Source: CAYLNM01 sp964385045 (GTDB lineage: Bacteria > Planctomycetota > Phycisphaerae > Phycisphaerales > SM1A02). From it: DNA of 36,274 bases. The position numbers and the translations under genes were made by a program. Position 1 is the first letter of the stretch; each line of letters begins with the position of its first letter. The notes beneath the pieces are model-generated. The model worked only from the letters and a program-made list of their open reading frames with translations, made no database searches and was not told the DNA's origin. Where the stretch lies: the NCBI GenBank assembly GCA_964385045.1, contig CAYLNM010000026.1:1-36274 (forward strand), given 5' to 3'. Of this stretch, positions 16,396 through 26,549 are shown in pieces.

Positions 16396-18405
16396 TCAGC
16401 GGCGGCCGGCGTCCAGCGCGGGGGCGTCGAAGTCGTCGCGGGGGGCGGGCCCCGCGGGGCGGCCGCCCGGGGGCGGCGCCGCGGCGCCGCCCGGATCGCC
16501 CGGCCCCCCGGCGGGCACGTCGATGAACGCGGGGCCGGACGGCGTGGCGGCCGGCTCGGCGAAGTCGGGACGCAGGCCCCGCTCCGGGGCCTCGGACAGG
16601 GCCCGGGCGATGGCGGCCTGCACGCGGTCCTGCTCGGCCTTGAAGTCGGCGGCGAGGGTGCCCTCGCGCCGCAGCTCGTAGAGCGCGCCGAGGACTTCGG
16701 CGTAGGTCAGGCCGAGGCCCGGATCCGGGCTCTCGAAGGAACGCTCCCGGCCGAGTCGGACGATCAGGTCGCGGACGCGGGTCGTGGACTCGTAGAGCTC
16801 CGCCGGGGCCCCGGGGGCGGGGCGGTAGAAGATCTCGAGCCGGTCCGCCTCGTCCTGCATCTCCTTGATGATCATCTGCCCCGACCACACGTCCACCGGC
16901 AGCACGTCGGCCAGCTCCAGGTCGCGGCCGAAGACCACGATCCGGGGGCGGCCGATCTGGGCGACGTAGATGAGCGGGTGCTCGCTCTCGACGATGTCGA
17001 GGATGAACTCGTCCTGCCCCACGATCGTTCGATCGAGCAGCAGCGAGTCGCGGGCGTGGAGTCCCTCGTAGGCCCCGAGCCGGACCTCGAGGTCGGCGTC
17101 GTCGAGGGCCTCGAGCAGCGCGAACTCGATCCGGGGATCGTCGATCGGCTCGCCCATCAGCCGCACCGCGTCGCGGCGGACCGCGGGCGAGTCGTCCTCG
17201 AGCATGCGAAGCAGGGCGGGGACCACGAGCGCGTCGCCGAGCCGGGCCCCGGCCTCGAGGGCGGCGGTGCGGACCGGGCGGTTCGGGGCCTCGTAGAGGT
17301 CGCGGATCACCGGCAGCGCCTTGCGGCCGAGGGCGTGCCACCGGGCCATCGCGGTGCCGGCGTATCCGGGGTCCTGCTGCACGATGCGGCGGATGCTCGC
17401 GGCCACCGCCTCGGGGTTGGCCTGCCGGATCGTCATGTGCCGCAGCGTCTCGACGAAGGCGTCGGGATCGTCGCGCCAGGTCACCGGCACGATCACCTGG
17501 ATCGACTCGTCCGACTCGCCGACGGCGGTGGGGTCGACCATGCCGGGCTCGCGGGGGAACCGGGTGTTGATCGCCGAGGTCAGGATCTCGGCCCGCGCGT
17601 GGCTCGGCGTCAGCAGCCGCAGCTTCAGCGGATTGTCCGAGACCGCCTCGCCGCCCTCGAGGATGCGGCCCCGGGAGCGGTCGACCGCCGCCCCGACCGG
17701 GGTGCTCGGGTCGGCGAAGGGATTGACGAACACCGGTCCGCGGGCGACGGCGAGGGGGCGGGCCTGGAGCGAGCCGGTGGGCGGCAGCTGCTCGCCCGGG
17801 CCGACCGGCCGCAGCTCGCAGGTGAAGAGGCGGCCGCCGTCGAGGCTCGTCGCGTCGGTCTGCGGGTGCAGGAAGACCCGGACGTCGAAGGGGGTGCCGG
17901 GCCGGCCGCCCATCGTGTCGGGCTGGCGGGCGGTGGCTCCGGGCGGCAGGAGGCCCTCGACGATCACGACCGCGGTGTCGGGAGCTCGCAGCATCCGCTC
18001 GGGCGAGAGCTTGCCCATCCCGGCCCGGGCCTGACCCACGCCGCGCCGCACCATCTCCTGCTGCATGTGCTGGAGCAGATCCGGCGGCATCGTGGTGCAG
18101 CCGGTGTCGTCGAGGCCGACCACCAGCCCGTAGCCGCGGACCAGCACGGGGGAGAAGCCGTCGACCGCGACCTCGGAGCCGAGCGTGCCCCGCATGATCC
18201 GCGGGATGTCGGCCCGCGTGACGCGGTCGACCCGGTCGGGCCGGGGCGTGTCGGGCAGCCGCTCCACCGTGTCGCAGCCGGGGGCGGCGACGAGCGTGGC
18301 GGCCAGGGCGGCGAGCAGGCCGCCGAGGCGGGGGAGGCGTCGCCGGCGTCCGGGACGGCGGACCCGGTCACGGCGGGGCCGGAAGCGGGGGGCGATGGTG
18401 GACAT
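16396..18405 (-). CDS. FlgI-like (flagellar P-ring) lipoprotein fused to HEAT repeats
   Basis: 669 residues from ATG 18405. The N-terminus is very Arg-rich, followed by a hydrophobic stretch ending VAAPGC, so Cys44 may be lipidated. From about 50 to 345 it follows the FlgI P-ring order: VRGYGLVVGLDDTG (FlgI has a GYGLVVGLNGTG-type block), TAVVIVEGLLPPGA, a PFDVRVFL strand, GGRLFTCELRP, and RLLTPSHARAEILTSAINTRFP near the end. Residues about 350-450 are HEAT-type helical repeats (ALPVIRDLYEAPNRPVR, VVPALLRMLEDDSPAVR, ALLEALDDADLEVRLGAY). A further beta-rich part (IGRPRIVVFG) and a Pro/Ala tail follow. FlgI itself forms the periplasmic ring around the flagellar rod, but no flagellar gene is nearby, so another periplasmic ring or scaffold is possible. 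The Shine-Dalgarno is a weak AAGGA. Confidence 0.8.
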   Translation of the reverse strand: MSTIAPRFRPRRDRVRRPGRRRRLPRLGGLLAALAATLVAAPGCDTVERLPDTPRPDRVDRVTRADIPRIMRGTLGSEVAVDGFSPVLVRGYGLVVGLDDTGCTTMPPDLLQHMQQEMVRRGVGQARAGMGKLSPERMLRAPDTAVVIVEGLLPPGATARQPDTMGGRPGTPFDVRVFLHPQTDATSLDGGRLFTCELRPVGPGEQLPPTGSLQARPLAVARGPVFVNPFADPSTPVGAAVDRSRGRILEGGEAVSDNPLKLRLLTPSHARAEILTSAINTRFPREPGMVDPTAVGESDESIQVIVPVTWRDDPDAFVETLRHMTIRQANPEAVAASIRRIVQQDPGYAGTAMARWHALGRKALPVIRDLYEAPNRPVRTAALEAGARLGDALVVPALLRMLEDDSPAVRRDAVRLMGEPIDDPRIEFALLEALDDADLEVRLGAYEGLHARDSLLLDRTIVGQDEFILDIVESEHPLIYVAQIGRPRIVVFGRDLELADVLPVDVWSGQMIIKEMQDEADRLEIFYRPAPGAPAELYESTTRVRDLIVRLGRERSFESPDPGLGLTYAEVLGALYELRREGTLAADFKAEQDRVQAAIARALSEAPERGLRPDFAEPAATPSGPAFIDVPAGGPGDPGGAAAPPPGGRPAGPAPRDDFDAPALDAGRR

Positions 18406-18475
18406 GGGCTCGCTGCGTCCTTCCGGTGGCGGCCCGGCGACGGTTGCGTGCCCGGGCCGGATCGGCGAAGCAACG

Positions 18476-18481
18476 ATTGTA
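18476..18481 (-). promoter_or_regulatory. Putative -10 element (TACAAT) for the FlgI-like gene
   Basis: Reads CCCTACAAT on the minus strand, 70 bp before ATG 18405. It is near-consensus for a sigma-70 -10; the -35 is unclear. Confidence 0.4.
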
Positions 18482-18663
18482 GGGCTCGCGCGGGACGACC
18501 CGCGACGAGGCGACTGCGCCGAGGACGCGTGCGCGATTCGCCCCCCATGCCGCCCGGATCCGCCATCTTCACCAATCGGCAACGGCGTTCTCGCGCCGCT
18601 CACGGATCGCACTGACCGATCGTTGCCGGGCTTGATGGACGATCCTGCTCCGTCGACCGGGGT

Positions 18664-18682
18664 CCATAGGTGTTCTCTATGG
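18664..18682. promoter_or_regulatory. Inverted repeat CCATAG-N7-CTATGG upstream of the phosphatase
   Basis: Perfect 6-bp arms at 18664-18669 and 18677-18682 with a 7-nt spacer (GTGTTCT), 60 bp before the phosphatase ATG. It is unusually AT-rich for this genome. It could be an operator or a small leader hairpin; no factor can be named. Confidence 0.35.
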
Positions 18683-18741
18683 CCCGGATCGACTCCATCT
18701 TGGGCGCCCCGGTGGGGGGGCCCCGATCCAGGAGTAGAACG

Positions 18742-20493
18742 ATGAAGACCCGTACCCGCCTGTCCTTCGTTGCAGGCAGCGTCGTCCTCGGCCTCGCCGG
18801 CGCGGCGCAGGCCGAGAACGCCAAGAACGTGATCCTCATGATCGCCGACGGCATCGGCCACAACGGCTGGCTCGCCGCCGAGTACTACGCCAACGGCGCC
18901 CCCGGCCAGAGCCCCTACCAGCAGGACCGGGTCGTGAACGGCACGACCTACCCGAGCATCAAGGTGGGCATGACCAGCTGGTCGCTCAACTACGTCGACG
19001 AGAACCTCGACGTGATCGCCACCCCGGGCGGCGGCGAGATCCCGGCTGCCGCGGTGCTGCCGGACGGCAACCCGCGTCTCGCCCGCCAGGGCGGCCCGCT
19101 CGGCTACGACGCCGAGGCGATGTGGAGCGACTTCGGCTACCACATGCTCAACGACTTCGACCCGGTCAACATCCCGTACTCGGGCTACACCGACAGCGCC
19201 GCCTCCGCCACCGCCTTCTACACCGGCGTCAAGACCACCAACCGCAAGATCGCCCAGGATGCGGCCGGTCGCGACGTCCAGACCATCGCCGAGGTTGCGG
19301 CGGCGGCCGGAAAGGCCACCGGCGCGGTGAGCTCGGTGTACTGGACGCACGCCACGCCCGGCACCGTGGACGCGCACGTCATCCAGCGCGGCCTGCTCTC
19401 CGACATCGCCAACCAGATGCTCGAGAGCGATCTCGACGTGATCATGGGCCCGGGCCACCCGGCGTTCGACAACGACGGCAACCCGGCCGAGGTCACCGAG
19501 GACCGCGCCTTCCGCGTCGGCGGCCTCGAGACCCTGAACCAGCTCGTCGACGGCACCCACCCCGGCGGCTGGACCCTCGTGGACGACCTCGCGTCCTTCG
19601 AGGCCCTCGCCACCGATGCGGCCGACGCCCCGGAGCGCGTCATCGGCATCGCTCCCGTCTACAGCACCCTGCAGGCCGTCCGCGCGTCCAACGGCGAGGC
19701 CGACGGCGAGTTCGACTGGCCGTCCGGCGACGCCCCGATCGAGACCGTCCCGAGCCTCGAGACGATGACGATCGCGGCCCTCAACCTCCTGAACCGCGAC
19801 GAGGACGGCTTCTTCGTCATGGTCGAGGGTGGTGCCGTCGACTGGGTCAACCACGGCAACAACCTGCCCCGCATGATCGAGGAGCAGATGGACTTCGAGC
19901 GTTCGGTGAACGCCGTGGTCGAGTGGGTCGAGACCAACAGCAGCTGGGACGAGACCCTGCTCATCGTCACCTCGGACCACGAGACCGGCGGCATCTGGGG
20001 TGCCGGCACCTACACCGACGGTGACGACGATCCGCGCTGGGATCCGACCGTCGACACCTTCAACGACTTCGTCGCGGTGCCGAACGAGGGTCAGGGCGTC
20101 GTGCCGGCCCATCAGTACGCCTCGGGCAACCACACCAACAAGCTCGTCCCGACCTACGCCATCGGTGCGGGCGCCGAGACCCTGCTCGACGTGGCCCAGG
20201 TCGACGCCGGCTCGGCGGCTCTCTGGGGCGCCGAGTTCGGCGACTGGGACGGCAGCTACGTCGACAACACCGACGTCTACCGCACCATGATGCAGGCCTT
20301 CGGCTTCGAGCTCGCGGCCGAGTGCCCCTCGGACATCGACCGCAACGGCGTGGTCGACGTCGCGGACGTCGAGTCGCTCCTGCTCAACTTCGGCGCGACC
20401 GTCTCGCCCGGCTTCAACGGCGACCGCACCGAGAACGGCACCATCGACTTCGGTGACCTGCTGACCGTCCTCTCGGACTTCGGCGACTGCTGA
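18742..20493 (+). CDS. Exported alkaline phosphatase with C-terminal GC-type dockerin
   Basis: 583 residues; ATG 18742 has GGAG about 10 nt upstream. Residues 1-24 are a signal peptide ending AAQA. The PhoA-superfamily core follows: metal ligand D36 in ILMIADGIGHNG, nucleophile S152 in TDSAASATAFYTGVKT, the VEGGAVDWVNHGNN ligand block, TSDHETGG, and the late His in ASGNHTNK. It should hydrolyse phosphate monoesters outside the cytoplasm with Zn and Mg. Residues about 528-583 are two EF-hand-like repeats (DIDRNGVVDVADVESLL and ENGTIDFGDLLTVL) ending in a terminal Cys. This is the dockerin-like tail found on many Phycisphaerales exported proteins and probably a sorting or anchoring tag. Codon use is more even, with some GGT and GAT, than in neighbours, which suggests strong expression. 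A strong terminator follows. Confidence 0.95.
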   Translation: MKTRTRLSFVAGSVVLGLAGAAQAENAKNVILMIADGIGHNGWLAAEYYANGAPGQSPYQQDRVVNGTTYPSIKVGMTSWSLNYVDENLDVIATPGGGEIPAAAVLPDGNPRLARQGGPLGYDAEAMWSDFGYHMLNDFDPVNIPYSGYTDSAASATAFYTGVKTTNRKIAQDAAGRDVQTIAEVAAAAGKATGAVSSVYWTHATPGTVDAHVIQRGLLSDIANQMLESDLDVIMGPGHPAFDNDGNPAEVTEDRAFRVGGLETLNQLVDGTHPGGWTLVDDLASFEALATDAADAPERVIGIAPVYSTLQAVRASNGEADGEFDWPSGDAPIETVPSLETMTIAALNLLNRDEDGFFVMVEGGAVDWVNHGNNLPRMIEEQMDFERSVNAVVEWVETNSSWDETLLIVTSDHETGGIWGAGTYTDGDDDPRWDPTVDTFNDFVAVPNEGQGVVPAHQYASGNHTNKLVPTYAIGAGAETLLDVAQVDAGSAALWGAEFGDWDGSYVDNTDVYRTMMQAFGFELAAECPSDIDRNGVVDVADVESLLLNFGATVSPGFNGDRTENGTIDFGDLLTVLSDFGDC

Positions 20494-20521
20494 GCCGTCG
20501 TCCGGATCGGTTCCGTGTTCG

Positions 20522-20556
20522 GGGGCCGCGTCCGTCAGGGCGCGGCCCCTCTTTCG
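20522..20556 (+). terminator. Intrinsic terminator of the phosphatase gene
   Basis: The stem GGGGCCGCG (20522-20530) pairs perfectly with CGCGGCCCC (20541-20549) across a 10-nt loop, followed by the T-rich TCTTTCGTT. It begins 29 nt after the stop. This is the clearest factor-independent terminator in the window. Confidence 0.85.
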
Positions 20557-20664
20557 TTGCCGCCCGCGTTCGTCGTTCGTGTCGCCCGCGTCGCCCGCGT
20601 CGCGATCATGGCGCCGCGGGCAAGCCGGCCCCACGCGTGGGCGTTGGCGTCGGGGAGGCCCGTC

Positions 20665-22710
<2,046 letters not shown>

Positions 22711-22730
22711 CGCTGGGTCCCGTGGCGCAG

Positions 22731-22766
22731 CACGGCGCGGCGCCGGAGGTGCGGCGCCGCGTCGTG
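22731..22766. terminator. 14-bp hairpin between convergent genes
   Basis: The arm CACGGCGCGGCGCC (22731-22744) pairs with 22753-22766 across an 8-nt loop; one pair is G-U and the rest are Watson-Crick. It is centred in the 90-bp gap between the kelch-like stop (22710) and the opposing stop (22801). There is no T-run. Probably a bidirectional transcript end. Confidence 0.65.
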
Positions 22767-22800
22767 GACGCGTGAACGGGAGCAGGGGGGCGGAGGCCGC

Positions 22801-23454
22801 TCAGCGGCCGCGGCGGGGATCCGTGGGCGGCGACGCCCGGTCACCCTCCGGCGCGTCGTACACCTCGAGCCCCTCCACGGCGAAGCCTTCGGGGCTGAGA
22901 CGGCCGTTGAGGGCGGCCCCGCCCGGCACCGGCGTGAACAGCTCGATCGAGATCTGGCTGATCGGGCCGGGGAAGCCGGGAACCTCCGGGCGGTCCGACG
23001 GCGTGATCGTAGCCAGGATCATGAGCGGCACGTCCGGCGGCACGTCGGCCATCGGGCGATCGCCGCCGCCCTCTCCCGCGGCGGCCCGCATGCCGCCCAT
23101 CACGCGGCGGTGCATCGGGTGCTCGTACCACCGCATCGCCGCGGCCCGATCCTCGAACCACCCGACGATCGACGCCTTGCCGTCGGTCCACTGCGCCGCC
23201 TCGGCCTTGAGGCAGCCGGGCGTCGACCGCAGGCCCTGCAGCAGCATCCCGGCGAGGTCCATGTCGGGCTGACCGGGGGCGGGTCGGTCGGGCGTCGCCG
23301 TCGGCGGGGCGCCGCGGCCGGGCGGCGGCGTGCCCGCGTCCTGTGATCCGAGGGCCACGGTGGCCGCGGCCGCGAGGGCGAGGCCGGCGAGCGGGGCGGC
23401 GACGAGGGGGACGGCGGCGATCGCGCCGCGACGACGAAGCGGGGTCGGATTCAT
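22801..23454 (-). CDS. Exported protein with a dimeric alpha/beta-barrel-like domain
   Basis: 217 residues from ATG 23454, behind AGGAGA; codons upstream in the same frame are Arg-rich and unlikely to be used. The N-terminus is a signal peptide or anchor (NPTPLRRRG, then about 28 hydrophobic residues), followed by a Pro/Gly linker. Residues about 70-125 contain GCLKAEAAQWTDGKASIVGWF and RAAAMRWYEHPMHRRVMGG, resembling the antibiotic-monooxygenase (ABM) type alpha/beta fold in which a heme or small substrate binds. I cannot see conserved catalytic residues. The final third is beta-rich (SQISIELFTPVPGGAAL). It lies 129 bp downstream of tRNA-Val on the same strand. Function unknown. Confidence 0.72.
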   Translation of the reverse strand: MNPTPLRRRGAIAAVPLVAAPLAGLALAAAATVALGSQDAGTPPPGRGAPPTATPDRPAPGQPDMDLAGMLLQGLRSTPGCLKAEAAQWTDGKASIVGWFEDRAAAMRWYEHPMHRRVMGGMRAAAGEGGGDRPMADVPPDVPLMILATITPSDRPEVPGFPGPISQISIELFTPVPGGAALNGRLSPEGFAVEGLEVYDAPEGDRASPPTDPRRGR

Positions 23455-23583
23455 GTCTGCGGGTCTCCTGTGGCCGATCGTGCAGCGCCGGCGCGGCACG
23501 GACGGAACCACCACTGCGATCCGCCGCCGCCGCACGCCATCGGGATCACCGGACACGGCGGGAACGATCGGCCACGGGGGACA

Positions 23584-23657
23584 TGGGCGCTACTGGACTC
23601 GAACCAGCGACCCCCGCCATGTAACGGCGGTGCTCTAGCCAACTGAGCTAAGCGCCC
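23584..23657 (-). tRNA. tRNA-Val (anticodon UAC)
   Basis: 74 nt on the minus strand. The acceptor stem GGGCGCT/AGCGCCC is perfect, with discriminator A; D-arm GCTC/GAGC; anticodon stem CCGCC/GGCGG with loop GTTACAT, giving anticodon TAC; T-arm GCTGG-TTCGAGT-CCAGT. CCA is not encoded. G at loop position 32 opposite U38 is slightly unusual. The 5' end overlaps the stop region of the upstream zinc-ribbon membrane gene. Confidence 0.93.
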
Positions 23658-24456
23658 CGGGCTTCGACAGGGTACCCGCCAGCGGTCTCGTCTTGCCCGC
23701 GGGGGCCGGTTCGTCCGCCCGCTCCGCCGCCTCGGCCCAGCACGCGGCCACGCCGAGGTGGGCGGCGAGCTCGGCCCACCGCCGCGCGAGCGGAAGGGCC
23801 GCAAGCACGACCAACGCGAGCCAGATCTCGCCGCTCGTCGGGGCGACGAGGGCCATCACGGGACCCACGCACACCACCAGGGCCGCCCGCAGGGCCGCGT
23901 CGCCGAGCTGCTCGTCGAGCGTCGCGTCGCGGGTCCGCCGGGCGAGGGCGAGGGCGTGGGCGTGCAGCAGCAGCAGGGCAGGGAGGGCCAGCAGCGGCAT
24001 CGTCACGGGCATCGCGCAGACGATCGCCGCCGCGCGTAGCGGACTGCCCGTGGCCACGAGCTCGGGGTCGGGCTCGGCCGGACCGCGGCGGGCCCCCATG
24101 GCGGCCCCGGCGAGGTCCCAGGCCGCCGCGCACGCGAGGAGTCCGAGCCCCCACGCCAGCGCGAGCCCGCCCGCGAGGTCGAGCCCGAGGGCGGGGGCGG
24201 ACCACGGCAGGCTCGTGAGGGCCGCCGCCGCGAGCGCGAGCCCGCGCACGGCGCGCCGCATCCGCCGCAGTCGCCCGGAGCCGTGGTCGGCGAGCGGCGG
24301 GGCGGCGAACGCGTCGGCCACCGCCGCGCCGCACTCGGGGCACGGCCGGTCGCCGCCGCTGCCGGCGAGCTCGTGGTCGCACGCCGGACACCGCGGGTCG
24401 CGGACCGGGTCGCGCCGGAGCAGCAGGACATGGGGCGGGCGGACGAGGGTGGTCAC
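23635..24456 (-). CDS. Zinc-ribbon integral membrane protein
   Basis: 273 residues from GTG 24456 (the alternative GTG 24492 adds 12); neither has a Shine-Dalgarno, so the start is uncertain. A zinc ribbon lies near the N-terminus: CPACDHELAGSGGDRPCPECG. After a short basic stretch come about six hydrophobic segments (LALAAAALTSLPW, LALAWGLGLLACAA, AMPVTMPLLALPALLLL, ALVVCVGPVMALV, IWLALVVLAALPLA). It broadly resembles the pair at 28245-30898 in layout, a cytosolic zinc ribbon followed by membrane helices. Its last residues and stop (TAG at 23637-23635) lie inside the tRNA-Val gene, a 23-nt overlap. No function can be assigned. Confidence 0.7.
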   Translation of the reverse strand: MTTLVRPPHVLLLRRDPVRDPRCPACDHELAGSGGDRPCPECGAAVADAFAAPPLADHGSGRLRRMRRAVRGLALAAAALTSLPWSAPALGLDLAGGLALAWGLGLLACAAAWDLAGAAMGARRGPAEPDPELVATGSPLRAAAIVCAMPVTMPLLALPALLLLHAHALALARRTRDATLDEQLGDAALRAALVVCVGPVMALVAPTSGEIWLALVVLAALPLARRWAELAAHLGVAACWAEAAERADEPAPAGKTRPLAGTLSKPGALSSVG

Positions 24457-24546
24457 GGGAACATGATGCGCCGCCGGGCGTCCCGAGGACACCCGGCGGC
24501 GGCATCATGGCTCGTCGCGATCGGTCGGCGGCGGACCGCCGGGTCG

Positions 24547-25902
24547 TCAGCCCGCGGTCACCGGGGCGTCGCGGCCCTCGATCACCGCCGGGCGGCCGAC
24601 GGCGTAGTAGGTGAACCCGTCCTTGAGCAGGTTCTGCCGACGGTAGATGTTGCGGCCGTCGAAGACGACCTTGTCCGAGAGACGGCGGCCGATCTCGTCG
24701 AAGTCCGGCTGCCGGAACTCGTTCCACTCGGTCGAGACGACGAGGGCGTCGGCCCCCTCGAGGCAGGCGTACATGTCGCGGACGATGGTGACGCCGTCGA
24801 CCTCCTTCTCGAGGTTGTCGAGGGCGATCGGGTCGTACGCCCGCACGTGGGCGCCGGCCTCCATCGCGTGCTTCATGATCGCGATCGCCGGCGCCTCGCG
24901 GATGTCGTCGGTCTCGGGCTTGAACGACACGCCCCAGAACGCGAGCGTGCGGCCGGCGAGCTCGCCGCGGAAGTGCTCGCGGATCTTGTTCCAGAAGTGC
25001 GTGCGCTGGTCCTGGTTGACGTCGTGCACCGCCTGGTTGAGCTTGGCGTCGAAGCCGACGGATCGGCCCATGTTGATGACGGCGAGCGTGTCCTTGGGGA
25101 AGCACGAGCCGCCATAGCCGAGGCCGGGGTACAGGAACTGGTTGCCGATGCGGCGATCGGCGCACATTCCCTCGCGGACGAACTTGACGTCGGCCCCGTA
25201 GTGCTCGCAGAGGTTCGCGATCTCGTTGATGAAGGAGATCTTGGCCGCGAGCATCGCGTTGGAGGCGTACTTGACCATCTCCGACGAGCGGACGTCGAAG
25301 ACGAAGATCGGATTGCCCTGGCGAACGAAGGGCTCGTAGAGCTCCCGCATCAGCTCGCCCGCCCGCTCGTCCTCCACTCCGCAGATGACGCGGTCCGGCT
25401 TCATGAAGTCGCCGACCGCCGCCCCCTCCTTGAGGAACTCGGGGTTGTTGGCGATGAAGAAGGGGGTCTTCGTGCGGGCGCGGATCGCGTCGCGGACGGC
25501 GTGGGTCGTGCCCACCGGCACCGTGGACTTGACGACGACGAGCTTGGGGTCGGCGTCCGAGGGCTGGCGTTCGAGCGCCTCGGCGATGTCCTCCGCCACC
25601 TGCAGGACGTACTTGAGGTCGGCCGAACCGTCGACGTCCGAGGGGGTGCCGACGCAGATGAAGATGACGTCCGCGTCGTCGTAGGCCTCGGCCTTGTCGG
25701 TGGTGAAGTGCAGGCGGCCGGCCTCGGCGTTCTTGCCGAGCATCGGCTCGAGGCCGGGCTCGTAGATCGGGCACTGCCCCTGCCGGAGCCGGTCGATCTT
25801 GCCCTCGTCCACGTCGAGGCAGGTCACGCGGTTGCCGGTCTCCGCGAAGCACACGCCGGTGACCAGTCCGACGTACCCGGTGCCGACCATCGTCAGTCGC
25901 AT
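24547..25902 (-). CDS. ugd: UDP-glucose 6-dehydrogenase
   Basis: 451 residues, normal for the family. It oxidises UDP-glucose twice with NAD to UDP-glucuronate, a precursor for surface polysaccharides. The NAD-binding Rossmann motif opens the protein (MVGTGYVGLVTGVCFAE); VCVGTP-type FICVGTPSDVDGSAD, VVKSTVPVGTT and the NPEFLKEG block follow. Catalytic Cys267 is in GYGGSCFPKD. The C-terminal UDP-binding domain shows AFWGVSFKPETDDIREAP. ATG 25902 has AGGA about 10 nt upstream. A strong -10 (CCGTATAGT) lies at 26009-26017 on this strand, overlapping the stop region of the upstream methyltransferase gene, so it can be transcribed separately. No glycosyltransferases are nearby. Confidence 0.96.
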   Translation of the reverse strand: MRLTMVGTGYVGLVTGVCFAETGNRVTCLDVDEGKIDRLRQGQCPIYEPGLEPMLGKNAEAGRLHFTTDKAEAYDDADVIFICVGTPSDVDGSADLKYVLQVAEDIAEALERQPSDADPKLVVVKSTVPVGTTHAVRDAIRARTKTPFFIANNPEFLKEGAAVGDFMKPDRVICGVEDERAGELMRELYEPFVRQGNPIFVFDVRSSEMVKYASNAMLAAKISFINEIANLCEHYGADVKFVREGMCADRRIGNQFLYPGLGYGGSCFPKDTLAVINMGRSVGFDAKLNQAVHDVNQDQRTHFWNKIREHFRGELAGRTLAFWGVSFKPETDDIREAPAIAIMKHAMEAGAHVRAYDPIALDNLEKEVDGVTIVRDMYACLEGADALVVSTEWNEFRQPDFDEIGRRLSDKVVFDGRNIYRRQNLLKDGFTYYAVGRPAVIEGRDAPVTAG

Positions 25903-26008
25903 CGATCAGGAATCCTGCTGGGGAACACCCGCCGCGGCGGGAGGGAGGAAGGCCCGGAGACGCCTCCGCGGGGGCGGGCGCAGGCCTCGCGCACGAAGGG
26001 AAGCGCGG

Positions 26009-26014
26009 ACTATA
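26009..26014 (-). promoter_or_regulatory. Putative -10 element (TATAGT) for ugd
   Basis: The minus strand reads CCGTATAGT, matching the recurring motif. It spans the TAG stop of the methyltransferase gene and would start a leader of about 100 nt. The -35 is unclear. Confidence 0.5.
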
Positions 26015-26549
26015 CGGTCTCCATCGGCGCGTTCGTTCGCGTCTCGTTGGCAAGCAGCCAGCGCTTCCGATCGAGGCGCCGGTCGTGCGGGTCGTCGGAC
26101 CCCGCGTAGCCGCCGAGGCCGCCTCCGGTGGCCACCACCCGGTGGCACGGGACCGCGACCGGCAGGGGATTGGAGCGCATCGCCTGCCCGGCGGCGCGGG
26201 CCGCGGCGGCCGGACGCCCGGCCAGGACCGCCAGTTCGGCGTACGTGCGGGTCTCGCCCGCCGGGATCCGTCGGCAGGCCTCCCAGCACGCCCGGTGGAA
26301 CGGCGGACCGTCGGGGGTGGGGACCGCCGCGAAGTCGGCCGGGGTGCCCGCGAGGGCCGCGGCCAGCCCATCGGCGAGGGCCCGCTCCTCGGCGTCGCGG
26401 GCGCCCTTCGGTCGCGGGTGGGCGGCGGCGGCGAGCCACTCGGCCGCGAGCGTGCCGTCCGGCTCGCGCACGGCGGCGAGGCGGCCGACCGGCGAGTCGA
26501 GCACGGCGATGACGTGACGCGGCGACCGATCGGCGGGGGCGGGGCTCAT
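26010..26549 (-). CDS. ogt: Methylated-DNA-[protein]-cysteine S-methyltransferase
   Basis: 179 residues, typical of the Ogt/MGMT family. It repairs O6-alkylguanine by moving the alkyl group to its own Cys in a suicide reaction. The acceptor is Cys135 in the diagnostic PCHRVV block; helix-turn-helix residues RTYAELAVLAGRPAAAARAAGQ and the Asn of RSNPLP precede it, and GGGLGGYAG follows. The ATG at 26549 overlaps the stop of the upstream exported nuclease-like gene (ATGA), so translation may be coupled; an alternative Met lies four codons upstream at 26561. The gene symbol is by family; the Ada C-terminal domain would look the same, but no Ada N-terminal domain is present. Confidence 0.93.
   Translation of the reverse strand: MSPAPADRSPRHVIAVLDSPVGRLAAVREPDGTLAAEWLAAAAHPRPKGARDAEERALADGLAAALAGTPADFAAVPTPDGPPFHRACWEACRRIPAGETRTYAELAVLAGRPAAAARAAGQAMRSNPLPVAVPCHRVVATGGGLGGYAGSDDPHDRRLDRKRWLLANETRTNAPMETV

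Larger units (their letters stand above)
18406..18741. other. Divergent intergenic region upstream of the alkaline phosphatase
   Basis: 336 bp between the FlgI-like gene and the phosphatase gene. It holds a minus-strand TACAAT at 18476-18481, the inverted repeat at 18664-18682, a G7C4 run at 18714-18724, and the phosphatase Shine-Dalgarno. I saw no Pho-box-like direct repeats. Confidence 0.55.

Noticed and set aside
16396..18405. Reading the FlgI-like gene as evidence of a flagellar gene cluster
   Set aside because: None of the neighbours is a flagellar gene and the protein is a lipoprotein-HEAT fusion, so a true P-ring role cannot be assumed.
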